From Ohtaekwangia kribbensis (lineage in GTDB: Bacteria > Bacteroidota > Bacteroidia > Cytophagales > Cyclobacteriaceae), in NCBI RefSeq assembly GCF_042676245.1, contig NZ_JBHTKA010000015.1, positions 124,001-188,000 on the forward strand: a stretch of 64,000 bases of DNA. The letters run 5' to 3'. A model generated the notes under the pieces. That model was not told the origin of the DNA. It searched no databases and saw only the letters and a list, made by a program, of their open reading frames with translations. Position numbers and translations under genes: made by a program. Positions 16,892-25,391 of this stretch are shown here, in pieces. Each line of letters starts with the position of its first letter. Position 1 is the stretch's first letter.

Positions 16892-17344
16892 ATGAGCGAA
16901 CTTAAATCAAAGTTGCATACGCTATGCCATGACTATGCCGATCAACGTATTGAAGCTGCACGTAATGCCATTGCAGCATTACAGATCTCTGCCGATGAAG
17001 AAACGAAAAGCAGTGTTGGCGATAAGTATGAAACCGGCCGTTCTATGATGCAACTGGAAATGGAAAAATATAGTATACAATTAACCGAGGCTATTAAACT
17101 GAAAGAGACCATCGGACAGATTGATACTGTGGTGCAGACGGACGTGGTGCGCCCCGGATGTTTGGTACGAACCAACCAGGGTAATTTTTATATCTCCATC
17201 AGCGCAGGTTTGCTGAAGGTAAATAACGAATCGTTTTTTGCTGTCTCAACGGCATCGCCTATTGGTGTAAAGTTAATGGGACTTGCCGTGAAGGCTTCGT
17301 TTACATTCAACAACAAACCGTACGAGATTCAGCGTATTGAATAA
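16892..17344 (+). CDS. GreA/GreB-like protein
   Basis: A 150-aa protein. The N-terminal half is helical and charged (SELKSKLHTLCHDYADQR through LTEAIKLKETIGQID), fitting an antiparallel coiled coil. The C-terminal half is beta-rich (VRPGCLVRTNQGNFYISISA, ASPIGVKLMGLAVKASFTF), fitting the FKBP-like fold of Gre factors. It keeps A-S-P-I-G near the end, like the S-P-L-G of GreA. Similar Bacteroidota proteins are often mislabelled 3-oxoacyl-ACP synthase. It may bind the RNA polymerase secondary channel; that is inference. It probably shares a transcript with the RidA gene, and a terminator follows. Confidence 0.72.
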   Translation: MSELKSKLHTLCHDYADQRIEAARNAIAALQISADEETKSSVGDKYETGRSMMQLEMEKYSIQLTEAIKLKETIGQIDTVVQTDVVRPGCLVRTNQGNFYISISAGLLKVNNESFFAVSTASPIGVKLMGLAVKASFTFNNKPYEIQRIE

Positions 17345-17350
17345 AAGTCG

Positions 17351-17375
17351 AAGTGCCTTGAAAGGCACTTCTTTT
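17351..17375 (+). terminator. Intrinsic terminator after Gre-like gene
   Basis: AAGTGCCTT (17351-17359) and AAGGCACTT (17362-17370) pair with a tiny loop, followed by CTTTT. Confidence 0.75.
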
Positions 17376-17409
17376 CATATATATTGATGCCTCGAAGTAA
17401 ATTTAGTAT

Positions 17410-17976
17410 ATGCCACACATTTCCATTATCTCCGCGAGTGTTCGTACCGGTCGGTTAAGTCACCGGGTTGCGCTATATTTTAAAAAGTATATCACGGAGA
17501 ACAACCTCGGTACGGTTGAGATTCTCGACTTGAATGAATACCAGTTTCCATTGTTCAATGAACGACTGGACCATCAGCAAAATCCGCTGCCACAGGTATT
17601 GGACTTTGCTGATAAGATCAAAAAGTCTGACGGTATCATTATCGTTACGCCCGAGTATAACGGAGGCTATCCGGCCAGTATAAAAAATGCAGTGGACTTG
17701 TTGTATAAAGAATGGCATCGTAAGCCGATCGCTATATCTACCGTATCGGATGGTTCGTTTGGTGGCACGCAAGTGATCACATCCTTACAGTTCTCACTCT
17801 GGAAAATTCGTGCGTGGACGGTGCCAGCCATGTTCCCGATGCCCAAAGTAAAAGAATTGCTCGATGACGATGGAAACCCTGCCGACAAAGCTGCACTCGA
17901 TAAACGCGCGAAAGTCTTTACCGGTGAGCTGCTGTGGTGCATAGAAGCGAAAAGACGAATGGAAGCTCAGGTATAA
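17410..17976 (+). CDS. NADPH-dependent FMN reductase family protein
   Basis: A 188-aa flavodoxin-like protein. It begins HISIISASVRTGRLSHRVA, the phosphate loop for FMN, and has the family motif VTPEYNGGYPASIKNAVDLL near residues 80-100, followed by KPIAISTVSDGSFGG. Members reduce FMN, azo dyes, quinones or chromate with NAD(P)H. The ATG at 17410 is just after AGTAT with no Shine-Dalgarno. It sits alone between a terminator and the acetyltransferase gene. Confidence 0.88.
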   Translation: MPHISIISASVRTGRLSHRVALYFKKYITENNLGTVEILDLNEYQFPLFNERLDHQQNPLPQVLDFADKIKKSDGIIIVTPEYNGGYPASIKNAVDLLYKEWHRKPIAISTVSDGSFGGTQVITSLQFSLWKIRAWTVPAMFPMPKVKELLDDDGNPADKAALDKRAKVFTGELLWCIEAKRRMEAQV

Positions 17977-18070
17977 CTATTTTGAGCTCCGGCCAATCAA
18001 AAAATCTGTAAAACACGTTATAGCAACATTGTGTGTTTATACGAAGAAAATCACCACCAGATTTTTATAC

Positions 18071-18907
18071 ATGGATAAGTCGTTTCTAAAAAAACTGTAT
18101 CAGTCTCATCAGGCATGTCCTACGTGCCCGGCACCGGCAGAGGTGTCGCAGTTCTTTGTTGAATTACTGAGCGCGTTGTTTGCTGACTTCTCTCAATTGG
18201 CGCATTTGTCAGAAGATGACTTCATGCGGTTGATGGAGAAACTTCGATCCGATCTTGAAAAGTTACTTCGAAACAATCCGGCTTCCGGTACCCACAATGC
18301 CGCGGCCCTGGCTGAGAAATTCTTCGATGCCTTGCCGGAGATACACAGCATGATCGAAGAAGATGTTACCGCGATGTTTGAAGGCGACCCTGCTGCCAAA
18401 AGCAAGAGCGAGGTGGTGCGTACCTATCCCGGCTTCTACGCCATTGCCGCCTATCGTATAGCCCACCAGTTGTTAAAGCAGGGTATAAAGGAAATACCGC
18501 GCATCATCACCGAACATGCGCACAGTAAAACCGGAGTTGACATTCACCCCGGTGCTTCTATCGGCAGACATTTTTGTATTGACCACGGTACCGGTGTAGT
18601 AATTGGGGAGACTACCGTGATTGGTAACTTTGTAAAGATATACCAGGGCGTTACACTAGGGGCGTTGAGCGTAAACAAAGAAGATGCGTCACGAAAGCGA
18701 CATCCCACGCTGGAAGACCATGTGGTGGTATATGCCGGTGCTACTATATTGGGAGGTGAAACGGTAATCGGTCACCACAGCGTGATTGGAGGAAACGTAT
18801 GGCTTACACGCAGTGTACCGCCTCATTCCAAACTCTACTACCAGGCTAAAATGTTTAATGGCGATACCAACGAAACCGACCTGGTAGTCTTTCGTTCGCA
18901 CGAGTAA
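18071..18907 (+). CDS. cysE: CysE-family serine O-acetyltransferase
   Basis: A 278-aa enzyme that acetylates serine to O-acetylserine, the first step of cysteine synthesis. The N-terminal half is helical. The C-terminal half is a left-handed beta helix of hexapeptide repeats: GVDIHPGASIGRHFCIDHGT, GVVIGETTVIGNFVKIYQGV, TLGALS, RHPTLEDHVVVYAGATILGG and HSVIGGNVWLTRSVPPHS. The catalytic His/Asp pair sits in FCIDHGTGVVIG. The N-terminal extension with CPTCPAPAE is typical of the long Bacteroidota and plant-like form. I start at ATG 18071; an upstream GTG at 18029 adds 14 residues. Confidence 0.9.
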   Translation: MDKSFLKKLYQSHQACPTCPAPAEVSQFFVELLSALFADFSQLAHLSEDDFMRLMEKLRSDLEKLLRNNPASGTHNAAALAEKFFDALPEIHSMIEEDVTAMFEGDPAAKSKSEVVRTYPGFYAIAAYRIAHQLLKQGIKEIPRIITEHAHSKTGVDIHPGASIGRHFCIDHGTGVVIGETTVIGNFVKIYQGVTLGALSVNKEDASRKRHPTLEDHVVVYAGATILGGETVIGHHSVIGGNVWLTRSVPPHSKLYYQAKMFNGDTNETDLVVFRSHE

Positions 18908-18981
18908 TTAATAAGTAAATTATTAGCAATGAAGTGGTTAGGGGGCGATTGAGCACCCTGTCCGGTGTGTTGCTTTATTTG

Positions 18982-18989
18982 TATCTTTG
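18982..18989 (+). promoter_or_regulatory. Bacteroidota -7 box TATCTTTG
   Basis: TATCTTTG matches TAnnTTTG and lies 23 bases before the GTG at 19013. This rules out the ATG at 18965 as the start and supports the GTG. Confidence 0.55.
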
Positions 18990-19012
18990 AGGCGCAGTTT
19001 GAACGCCTGCTT

Positions 19013-20803
19013 GTGAAAAGACTCCTTCTAATTCTACTATTCCTTTCGGCAGGTAAAACGCTTGTTATAGGTCAGGGCTTCACGCGCAAAACGTATCACG
19101 ATCCTGAGCGTAAGCACATCAAGGAAATATACCAGGTAAAAGATACCGTGCGTAACATCGCGCATGGCAAGTATCAGTCGTACTACCTCAACGGCACAAC
19201 AGAATCCAAAGGACAATTCGAAAACAACGAGACCGCTGGCGTGTGGGAGTTTTACTACGAAACGGGTAAACTCAAAATGCGCGGCATTCTTTTTAAAAGC
19301 TCCAACTATGGTTTGTGGGAGTACTTCTATGAAAGCGGCCAGAAAAGTATGGAGGGCATTGTGAATGGCAAAGACCGCCAGGGCGAATGGAAATCATACT
19401 ATGAGAACGGACAGGTAAAAGAAATAGGATCTTATAAAGACAGCAAGCGCATCGGCATCTGGAAAAATTACTTTGAAGATGGAACGCTGAAAGGAGAGAT
19501 AGACTATACGGATGACTTTGGAAGGTATACCGAGTATTATCACTCCGGCAAAGTATTGGGCGAAGGTCCGAAGACAGGCTCAAAGAATACCGGTCATTGG
19601 AAATACTTTACCGAAGATGGTGCCCTGGAAAGCGAAGGCGACTACGACAACGGAAAGAAACATGGTGAGTGGATAACGTATTTTCCTTCAGGTAAAATTT
19701 CGTCTAAAGGTAAGTATATACAGGATCAACCTGCCGGTCCGTGGGAGTATTATTTTGAGAATGGAACCGTGCGATCATCCGGAGAATATACCGGGGGAAA
19801 AAAGAACGGCTATTGGAAAACACTTAACACCGATGGTACTATAAAAAGCGAAGCTACATTCGACAAAGGAACAGGTGAGTATCGCGAGTACTATACCAGT
19901 GGTAAACTGAAAGTAAAAGGACAGATACAGGATGGAAAGCGCCAGGGTAAATGGATGTTTTACTATGAAGATGGAAAGCGCGAAGGCGAGAGCGACTATG
20001 CAAATGATAAAGGTATATATCGCGGCTACTTTCCCAACGGAAGCCTGCAAACCAAAGGCGCTTATGATGGTGAACTGAAGACGGGAACGTGGGAGATATA
20101 TGAGACAGACGGAAGACTCTCAGGGTACTATCGTCCGTATTACGAAGATCAGAAGTTAGGGAAGGAGATCGTGCAGCTTGCTACCAAGAGTACACATCGC
20201 TCAAAAGCCAAGGCACGTGGCTTCAATTACTTTCGTGAAAAAGGAAATGAGTTTCATGGTGTGATCATGAGCTCCAACCCGATATGGCTTGCTGTTGGGC
20301 GACTTCCGTTCGGAGTGGAGTTCTATCAACAGGAGCGTTTAGGACATGAGTTTGAATTTGTCGGTATACGCGATCCATTCTTCACAGCCGATCTTAATAT
20401 TACACCCAACAAACAATTTGAGCGTGGGTATAGCATCAGCATCAAGCAGAAATTTTATAATGCCATGAAAGTGGGCATGTGGTACTTTGGTCACGAGATA
20501 CGTTTTACCAACCTCGGGCATTTTGTTAATCAGCCGATCAACAATAATCCGGATAATTTATTTACGTTCAATTCGGTGGAACAGCGCATTGAGTGGGGGC
20601 CACTGCTCGGCTATCGCATTATGCGCAGGAACAACCGGAGCGGGTTTACGATTGATACTTTTGCTTCGTGTGGTATAGGCTACCGCAGCTTTGATGTCGA
20701 TCCGGCATTTGCCAGTTACTTCGAAGATCTTAATCAATCCAAGCTGTCTACAGCATTTCACTTCGGACTCAATTTTGGCAATGTCTTCTCGTTCGTGAAG
20801 TAA
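19013..20803 (+). CDS. MORN-2 (YwqK-type) repeat protein with C-terminal barrel-like domain
   Basis: A 596-aa exported protein. A GTG start gives signal peptide KRLLLILLFLSAGKTLVIGQ. Residues 30-400 hold about 13 tandem repeats of roughly 23-24 aa built on G-x-W-x-x-Y-[YF]-x-[ND/S]-G-x-[LIV]-x-x-x-G, for example GEWKSYYENGQVKEIGSY and GPWEYYFENGTVRSSGEY. The last 190 residues are beta-rich, with PIWLAVGRLPFGVEFYQQER and a C-terminal LSTAFHFGLNFGNVFSF, resembling an outer-membrane barrel. The repeat family is named for YwqK antitoxin homologues but is mostly extracellular in Bacteroidota. A role at the cell surface is inference. Confidence 0.8.
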   Translation: MKRLLLILLFLSAGKTLVIGQGFTRKTYHDPERKHIKEIYQVKDTVRNIAHGKYQSYYLNGTTESKGQFENNETAGVWEFYYETGKLKMRGILFKSSNYGLWEYFYESGQKSMEGIVNGKDRQGEWKSYYENGQVKEIGSYKDSKRIGIWKNYFEDGTLKGEIDYTDDFGRYTEYYHSGKVLGEGPKTGSKNTGHWKYFTEDGALESEGDYDNGKKHGEWITYFPSGKISSKGKYIQDQPAGPWEYYFENGTVRSSGEYTGGKKNGYWKTLNTDGTIKSEATFDKGTGEYREYYTSGKLKVKGQIQDGKRQGKWMFYYEDGKREGESDYANDKGIYRGYFPNGSLQTKGAYDGELKTGTWEIYETDGRLSGYYRPYYEDQKLGKEIVQLATKSTHRSKAKARGFNYFREKGNEFHGVIMSSNPIWLAVGRLPFGVEFYQQERLGHEFEFVGIRDPFFTADLNITPNKQFERGYSISIKQKFYNAMKVGMWYFGHEIRFTNLGHFVNQPINNNPDNLFTFNSVEQRIEWGPLLGYRIMRRNNRSGFTIDTFASCGIGYRSFDVDPAFASYFEDLNQSKLSTAFHFGLNFGNVFSFVK

Positions 20804-20821
20804 AGTTTAGCTGAAGCATTA

Positions 20822-20829
20822 TATCTTTG
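20822..20829 (+). promoter_or_regulatory. Bacteroidota -7 box TATCTTTG
   Basis: TATCTTTG, identical to the box at 18982, lies 37 bases before the ATG at 20867. Transcript would start near 20836. Confidence 0.5.
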
Positions 20830-20866
20830 CATAACAATCATTGAAGGATAAAAACCTTCCGTATAT

Positions 20867-22441
20867 ATGAAGACAGTAGAATTAGTGCTTTCGCCTGCAG
20901 AGGCGTTTAACGAAGAACAATTTGAGACCTTGCTCTACAAAAAGCTTGGTTTGAAAAAAGATGGCGATGTATATGTGCAGCCGGTAAAACGTTCCATCGA
21001 TGCACGCTCGCGCAACGTTGTGGTTAGAGTGCAATGTGAATTGCTTTCTCCTTCCGAAAAAAAATCACCGACAGCTACTACAACCTACCAGCAGGTTGGC
21101 AACAAGCAACAGATAATTATAGTGGGCAGCGGACCAGCAGGATTATTCGCAGCACTGCGATTGATCGAGCTCGGTGTAAAACCAATTGTACTCGAGCGTG
21201 GTGCTGATGTACAGGCCAGACGCAGAGATCTTGCTGCGATAAACAAAGATCATTTCGTAAATCCGGAGTCAAATTACTGTTTTGGTGAAGGCGGTGCCGG
21301 TACCTATTCTGATGGTAAACTATATACCCGCTCGAAGAAGCGCGGAGATATACGCAGGATACTGGAGATTATGGTAGCACATGGTGCAAAAGAAGAAATT
21401 CTGTTCGATGCGCATCCGCATATAGGTACGAATAAATTACCAAAGCTGGTGGCAGAACTTCGTCAAAGTATACAGGATGCAGGAGGCGAGGTATATTTTA
21501 ATACAAAAGTTGTTGATCTTATTCTGAAAGATGAAACAATAAAAGGCGTTGTTCTTCAGAATGGTGATCGGGTAGAGGGTGAAGCGGTAATTCTCGCTAC
21601 CGGACATTCGGCCAGAGATATATTTCATCTCCTTCATCAGCATAATATACTTATTGAAGCGAAGCCTTTTGCGTTAGGCGTTCGCGTTGAACATCCGCAG
21701 ATACTGATCGACCAGATACAATATCATTGCACAGGCGATCGCGGTCCATATTTACCGGCATCATCATACGCATTGGTACATCAGGCAAACATTGAAGGAC
21801 AAGATCGCGGTGTATTTTCATTCTGCATGTGCCCCGGTGGATTTATAGTACCAGCAGCAACAGCACCGGGCGAAATTGTTGTAAACGGCATGAGTCCTTC
21901 GCGCAGAGATTCGAAGTTTGCAAACTCCGGTATTGTTGTAGCCGTTGATGAAAATGATTTCAAAGAGTATGCAAAGCACGGAGCGCTGGCAGGCATGATT
22001 TTTCAATCGGCTATCGAGCAAAAAGCTTGTGTGATAGCAGGAGGTACACAACTGGCTCCGGCACAACGGCTTGTGGATTTTGTTGATAAGCGAGTTTCGT
22101 CATCATTGCCGGAAACATCGTACCAACCGGGACTTGCTTCTGTAGAGATGCGCGAAGTGCTTCCCAAAAGGATAGCCCAGGCGTTGCAGCAGGGCTTCCG
22201 TAACTTTGGCACCCGTATGAAGGGTTATCTTACCAACGATGCACAAATTGTAGGTGTCGAGAGCCGTACATCATCACCGGTAAAGATTCCGCGCGATAAA
22301 GACACACTGGAACATCCGCAGATCAAAAATCTGTTTCCATGTGGCGAAGGCGCAGGCTATGCGGGCGGAATTGTATCAGCAGCGATGGATGGCGAGCGAT
22401 GTGCCGAAGCAGCATTCGCCAGAATAACGAACAAGTCATGA
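20867..22441 (+). CDS. NAD(P)/FAD-dependent oxidoreductase (COG2509-type)
   Basis: A 524-aa flavoprotein. An N-terminal alpha/beta domain of about 70 residues precedes the dinucleotide fold IIIVGSGPAGLFAALRLIEL with the ribose-binding acid in VLERGADVQ. Downstream are CFGEGGAGTYSDGKLYTR, VILATGHSARDIF, SFCMCPGGFIVPAAT, GMSPSRRDSKFANSGIVV, and the C-terminal FPCGEGAGYAGGIVSAAMDG that closes on FAD. This set marks the conserved but uncharacterised 'FAD-dependent protein' family, with no known substrate. Seventeen bases separate it from the CoA-binding protein gene, probably one transcript. Confidence 0.88.
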   Translation: MKTVELVLSPAEAFNEEQFETLLYKKLGLKKDGDVYVQPVKRSIDARSRNVVVRVQCELLSPSEKKSPTATTTYQQVGNKQQIIIVGSGPAGLFAALRLIELGVKPIVLERGADVQARRRDLAAINKDHFVNPESNYCFGEGGAGTYSDGKLYTRSKKRGDIRRILEIMVAHGAKEEILFDAHPHIGTNKLPKLVAELRQSIQDAGGEVYFNTKVVDLILKDETIKGVVLQNGDRVEGEAVILATGHSARDIFHLLHQHNILIEAKPFALGVRVEHPQILIDQIQYHCTGDRGPYLPASSYALVHQANIEGQDRGVFSFCMCPGGFIVPAATAPGEIVVNGMSPSRRDSKFANSGIVVAVDENDFKEYAKHGALAGMIFQSAIEQKACVIAGGTQLAPAQRLVDFVDKRVSSSLPETSYQPGLASVEMREVLPKRIAQALQQGFRNFGTRMKGYLTNDAQIVGVESRTSSPVKIPRDKDTLEHPQIKNLFPCGEGAGYAGGIVSAAMDGERCAEAAFARITNKS

Positions 22442-22458
22442 ATTGAATTTGAAAAACG

Positions 22459-22827
22459 ATGAGTAAGAAGACCGTAATTATAGGGGCAACTGATAATCCG
22501 TCACGGTATGCGTACCTGGCGGCGTCCATGCTTACCGAGTATAAAAACGAAATCGTTCCGCTCGGTATAAAAACAGGTGAGGTGTTCGGAAGCAAGATCC
22601 TCAATATAAAAGATAAACCGAAGATTGATAACGTTGATACCGTAACGCTATATATAGGCCCGCAACGCCAGCCGGAATGGTATGACTATATATTGGGGCT
22701 CAACCCCAAGCGCATCATTTTCAATCCCGGTACCGAGAACGATGAGTTCGAGAAAATGGCCGAGGATAAAGGAATCGAAGCGCTGGAAGCCTGCACGCTG
22801 GTAATGTTGCGTTCACGACAATTCTAA
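22459..22827 (+). CDS. CoA-binding Rossmann protein (YccU-like)
   Basis: A 122-aa single-domain protein. TVIIGATDNPSRYAYLAASM is the nucleotide-binding start, followed by VPLGIKTGEVFGSKIL and VTLYIGPQRQPEWYDYILGL. It ends with IFNPGTENDEFEKMAEDKGI and ALEACTLVMLRS, matching the CoA_binding_2 family, which resembles the CoA-binding domain of succinyl-CoA synthetase. Function is unknown. It shares an operon with the FAD protein upstream; PPK2 follows 65 bases later. Confidence 0.86.
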   Translation: MSKKTVIIGATDNPSRYAYLAASMLTEYKNEIVPLGIKTGEVFGSKILNIKDKPKIDNVDTVTLYIGPQRQPEWYDYILGLNPKRIIFNPGTENDEFEKMAEDKGIEALEACTLVMLRSRQF

Positions 22828-22892
22828 CCGATACAGGACAAGTATAGTTATACTAATAATAGCTAACTTCCTGTTATTAACCTGCTCACACT

Positions 22893-23828
22893 ATGGTATC
22901 CGAAGAAGTCGCTGTCCAATTCAAAAAACTGCTCGTAAAGCCGGGTAAGAAATTCAAGCTGTCGGATTGTGATACGGCTTACAACGGAGAGGCTATCACC
23001 AAAGACGAAGCCCAGCAATTGCTGGCGCAGGGATTGGAACACCTGGCCGAGATACAGGACAAACTCTATGCGCACAACCGCTTTAGCGTGCTGATCATCC
23101 TGCAGGCGATGGATGCTGCCGGTAAAGACAGTGCCATCAAACACATGCTGTCGGGATTGAATCCCACCGGGGTGCGGGTATATAGTTTCAAAACTCCATC
23201 GTCAACGGAACTCGATCACTATTACTTATGGCGACACAATCTGGCGTTGCCCGCACGGGGCGAGATTGCCATTCATAATCGTTCGCATTACGAAAATGTA
23301 CTCATCACCAAAGTACACCCGGAATATATACTCAACGAAAATCTTCCGGGCATTCAATCCGTTGAGGATATCGATAAGCACTTCTGGAAGCAGCGGTATA
23401 AACAGATCAGACGATTTGAGAAGAACCTGCATGAGAACGGAACCATCATTCTCAAATTCTTTTTACACGTGTCCAAAAAAGAACAGAAGAAACGATTTCT
23501 CGAACGCATCGATAATCCCACCAAAAACTGGAAGTTCTCCCTGGGCGATCTGAAAGAACGCGCGTATTGGAATGATTACCAAAAAGCATACGAAGATGCA
23601 CTGCGGGCCACATCAACTGAACATGCACCCTGGTTTGTAATACCTGCCGATGATAAATGGTATGCACGGCTCGCCATGGTATCTATACTCTACAAACAAT
23701 TTCAGGCACTCAGCATTGAATATCCATCCGTTACCGAAGCGCAGAAAGCAGAACTTGAAAAAGCAAAAGTGCAATTGCTGGCCGAGAAAGAATCCACACC
23801 CCGATCACCTAAAAAGAAAGATCAGTGA
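22893..23828 (+). CDS. Polyphosphate kinase 2 family protein
   Basis: A 311-aa PPK2-type phosphotransferase that moves phosphate between polyphosphate and nucleotides. The Walker A reads LQAMDAAGKDSAIKHM. The lid and Walker B regions show GVRVYSFKTPSSTELDHYYL, NRSHYENVLI and then RRFEKNLHENGTIILKFFLH, with KKEQKKRFLERIDNPTKNWK and WFVIPADDKWYARL at the end. The length and G-V-R-V-Y-S-F-K form fit the short single-domain class; whether it prefers AMP or ADP cannot be read. Its stop overlaps the convergent LRR gene by seven bases. Confidence 0.88.
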   Translation: MVSEEVAVQFKKLLVKPGKKFKLSDCDTAYNGEAITKDEAQQLLAQGLEHLAEIQDKLYAHNRFSVLIILQAMDAAGKDSAIKHMLSGLNPTGVRVYSFKTPSSTELDHYYLWRHNLALPARGEIAIHNRSHYENVLITKVHPEYILNENLPGIQSVEDIDKHFWKQRYKQIRRFEKNLHENGTIILKFFLHVSKKEQKKRFLERIDNPTKNWKFSLGDLKERAYWNDYQKAYEDALRATSTEHAPWFVIPADDKWYARLAMVSILYKQFQALSIEYPSVTEAQKAELEKAKVQLLAEKESTPRSPKKKDQ

Positions 23829-25249
23829 AAGCTGTTGCGCGGTCCTGATACACGAACGGTGATATCATACATGGCGAGTTCTTTTGATTTTCGGTCGATG
23901 AAGAGCCGTACATTTTCACGCCAGGGATTATTCATCAGCGAGATGAATCGCAGTTTGGGATAGTTAAATATAGTCTCCGGCAAATCGGTCATATAATTTT
24001 CAGAGAAATCCATTTCCTCCAGCGAATCCAGTTGCAGCAACGTATTGGGTATCTGTCGCAGGCAGTTATTCTGAACGTATATAATGCGAAGTTTAGACAA
24101 CTGGTTTATGTCATCCGATATACTCGTCAGCCGATTGTCGTAAGCATACAGCTCTTCCAGCAGCCGTAGCGTTGTAAGCTTCTCCGGCAATTTCAAGAGT
24201 TTGTTGTGCGATATGAAAAGTATCTGCAGCGAATCCCAGTTGCTGATGCGATCATCAATCGCTTCGATCTGGTTAAAGTAAAGATCAATTACATTCAGCG
24301 AGCGCAATTCATATACGCCTGTCGGCACAGACGTTAGCCGGTTGTTGTAGAAGGAAAGGTGTTTTAACTTTTTGAGACTTCCTATGGCCGGTGTAACATT
24401 GGTGATTCGATTGTGATTTAAACTCAGCCGTGTGAGGTTGGGAAAGCGTGTGATCTGGTCAGGCACCTGTTGTATGCGGTTGAATTGCAATGCGAGCTTT
24501 TCAAGATTCGGATGCAACTTTAATTTATCGCGAAGGGTAAGTTCGTTGTGTTGAAGACTCAGCTCTTTTAGTTTCCGGTTTCGCGCGGCACCGTTCGGAA
24601 ATTTTACGAGTGCATTGTTGGATAAATCAAGAGTCTCAAGCGCTTTCAGCTTACGATAGGAGCGAGGCAATGCTCTGGCATGATCACCATGAATGGCGAG
24701 CAACGTAATGCGATCATTTTTATTTAACCTTAATGGACGTTTATACGTGTTGTTGAGAATGGCGATAGAAGTAAGTCTCGGTAACTGATTGATCTGCTTT
24801 TGAATTTTACGGATCGAGCAGTTTACAAGTTCAATACTTTGAAGGCTGTCGCAACGCAAGAGTATAGATGGCAGTTCTTTCAATTGCAGACCAATAATGC
24901 TTACCCTTTTTACTTTACGCAGATCGCGAATGAGCGTGAGACTATCATAGGGTGTAAAATCAGGTGAAGGTTTATAAAGAATACGAAAACGAAGAATGGC
25001 TTGTTCACGAAGCACATCGCGCAGATTTTCCACACTGTCGAGTATCTTCAAATCAACACGTTCATCGTTATGAAGTTTATCATACAACGCATTCACATTA
25101 GCCAATCGAACAGAGTCCTGAGGCGACTTGTATACGGGAACTTCAAGGTTACGATTCCGGGTTATACTAGGCTGCCCGATTGCAAAGGAGAAACATAGAA
25201 CAAGCAGACACGTGTATGTAGGAAAGAGTGCTGCATCGATGCGATTCAT
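23822..25249 (-). CDS. Exported leucine-rich repeat protein
   Basis: A 475-aa protein with an N-terminal signal region (CLLVLCFSFAIGQ). From about residue 120 onward it is a run of around 14 leucine-rich repeats of 22-24 residues with the pattern L-x-x-L-x-L-x-x-N-x-[IL]-x-x-[IV]-P, for example LTRLSLNHNRITNVTPAIGS and LNVIDLYFNQIEAI. The last repeat (FISLMNNPWRENVRLFIDRK) forms a short cap. No sorting domain or lipobox is seen, so it is likely periplasmic. LRR arrays bind proteins; no partner is evident. The stop lies inside the convergent PPK2 gene. Confidence 0.84.
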   Translation of the reverse strand: MNRIDAALFPTYTCLLVLCFSFAIGQPSITRNRNLEVPVYKSPQDSVRLANVNALYDKLHNDERVDLKILDSVENLRDVLREQAILRFRILYKPSPDFTPYDSLTLIRDLRKVKRVSIIGLQLKELPSILLRCDSLQSIELVNCSIRKIQKQINQLPRLTSIAILNNTYKRPLRLNKNDRITLLAIHGDHARALPRSYRKLKALETLDLSNNALVKFPNGAARNRKLKELSLQHNELTLRDKLKLHPNLEKLALQFNRIQQVPDQITRFPNLTRLSLNHNRITNVTPAIGSLKKLKHLSFYNNRLTSVPTGVYELRSLNVIDLYFNQIEAIDDRISNWDSLQILFISHNKLLKLPEKLTTLRLLEELYAYDNRLTSISDDINQLSKLRIIYVQNNCLRQIPNTLLQLDSLEEMDFSENYMTDLPETIFNYPKLRFISLMNNPWRENVRLFIDRKSKELAMYDITVRVSGPRNSFH

Positions 25250-25364
25250 AGATAAAACTAAAGATTTAGTTATCGAAAAACAAGCGCCAAAAATGGTGCT
25301 GATGCATATAAAAAAATACAGTGTTTTTTTTCTCTAAAAATGCGGTGTGGCAGGCAAAAAAACT

Positions 25365-25372
25365 TATTTTTG
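25365..25372 (+). promoter_or_regulatory. Bacteroidota -7 box TATTTTTG
   Basis: TATTTTTG matches TAnnTTTG and lies 19 bases before the gyrB ATG, implying a very short leader of about a dozen bases and no room for a Shine-Dalgarno. Confidence 0.5.
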
Positions 25373-25391
25373 ACGGTTTCAAAAATTGACA

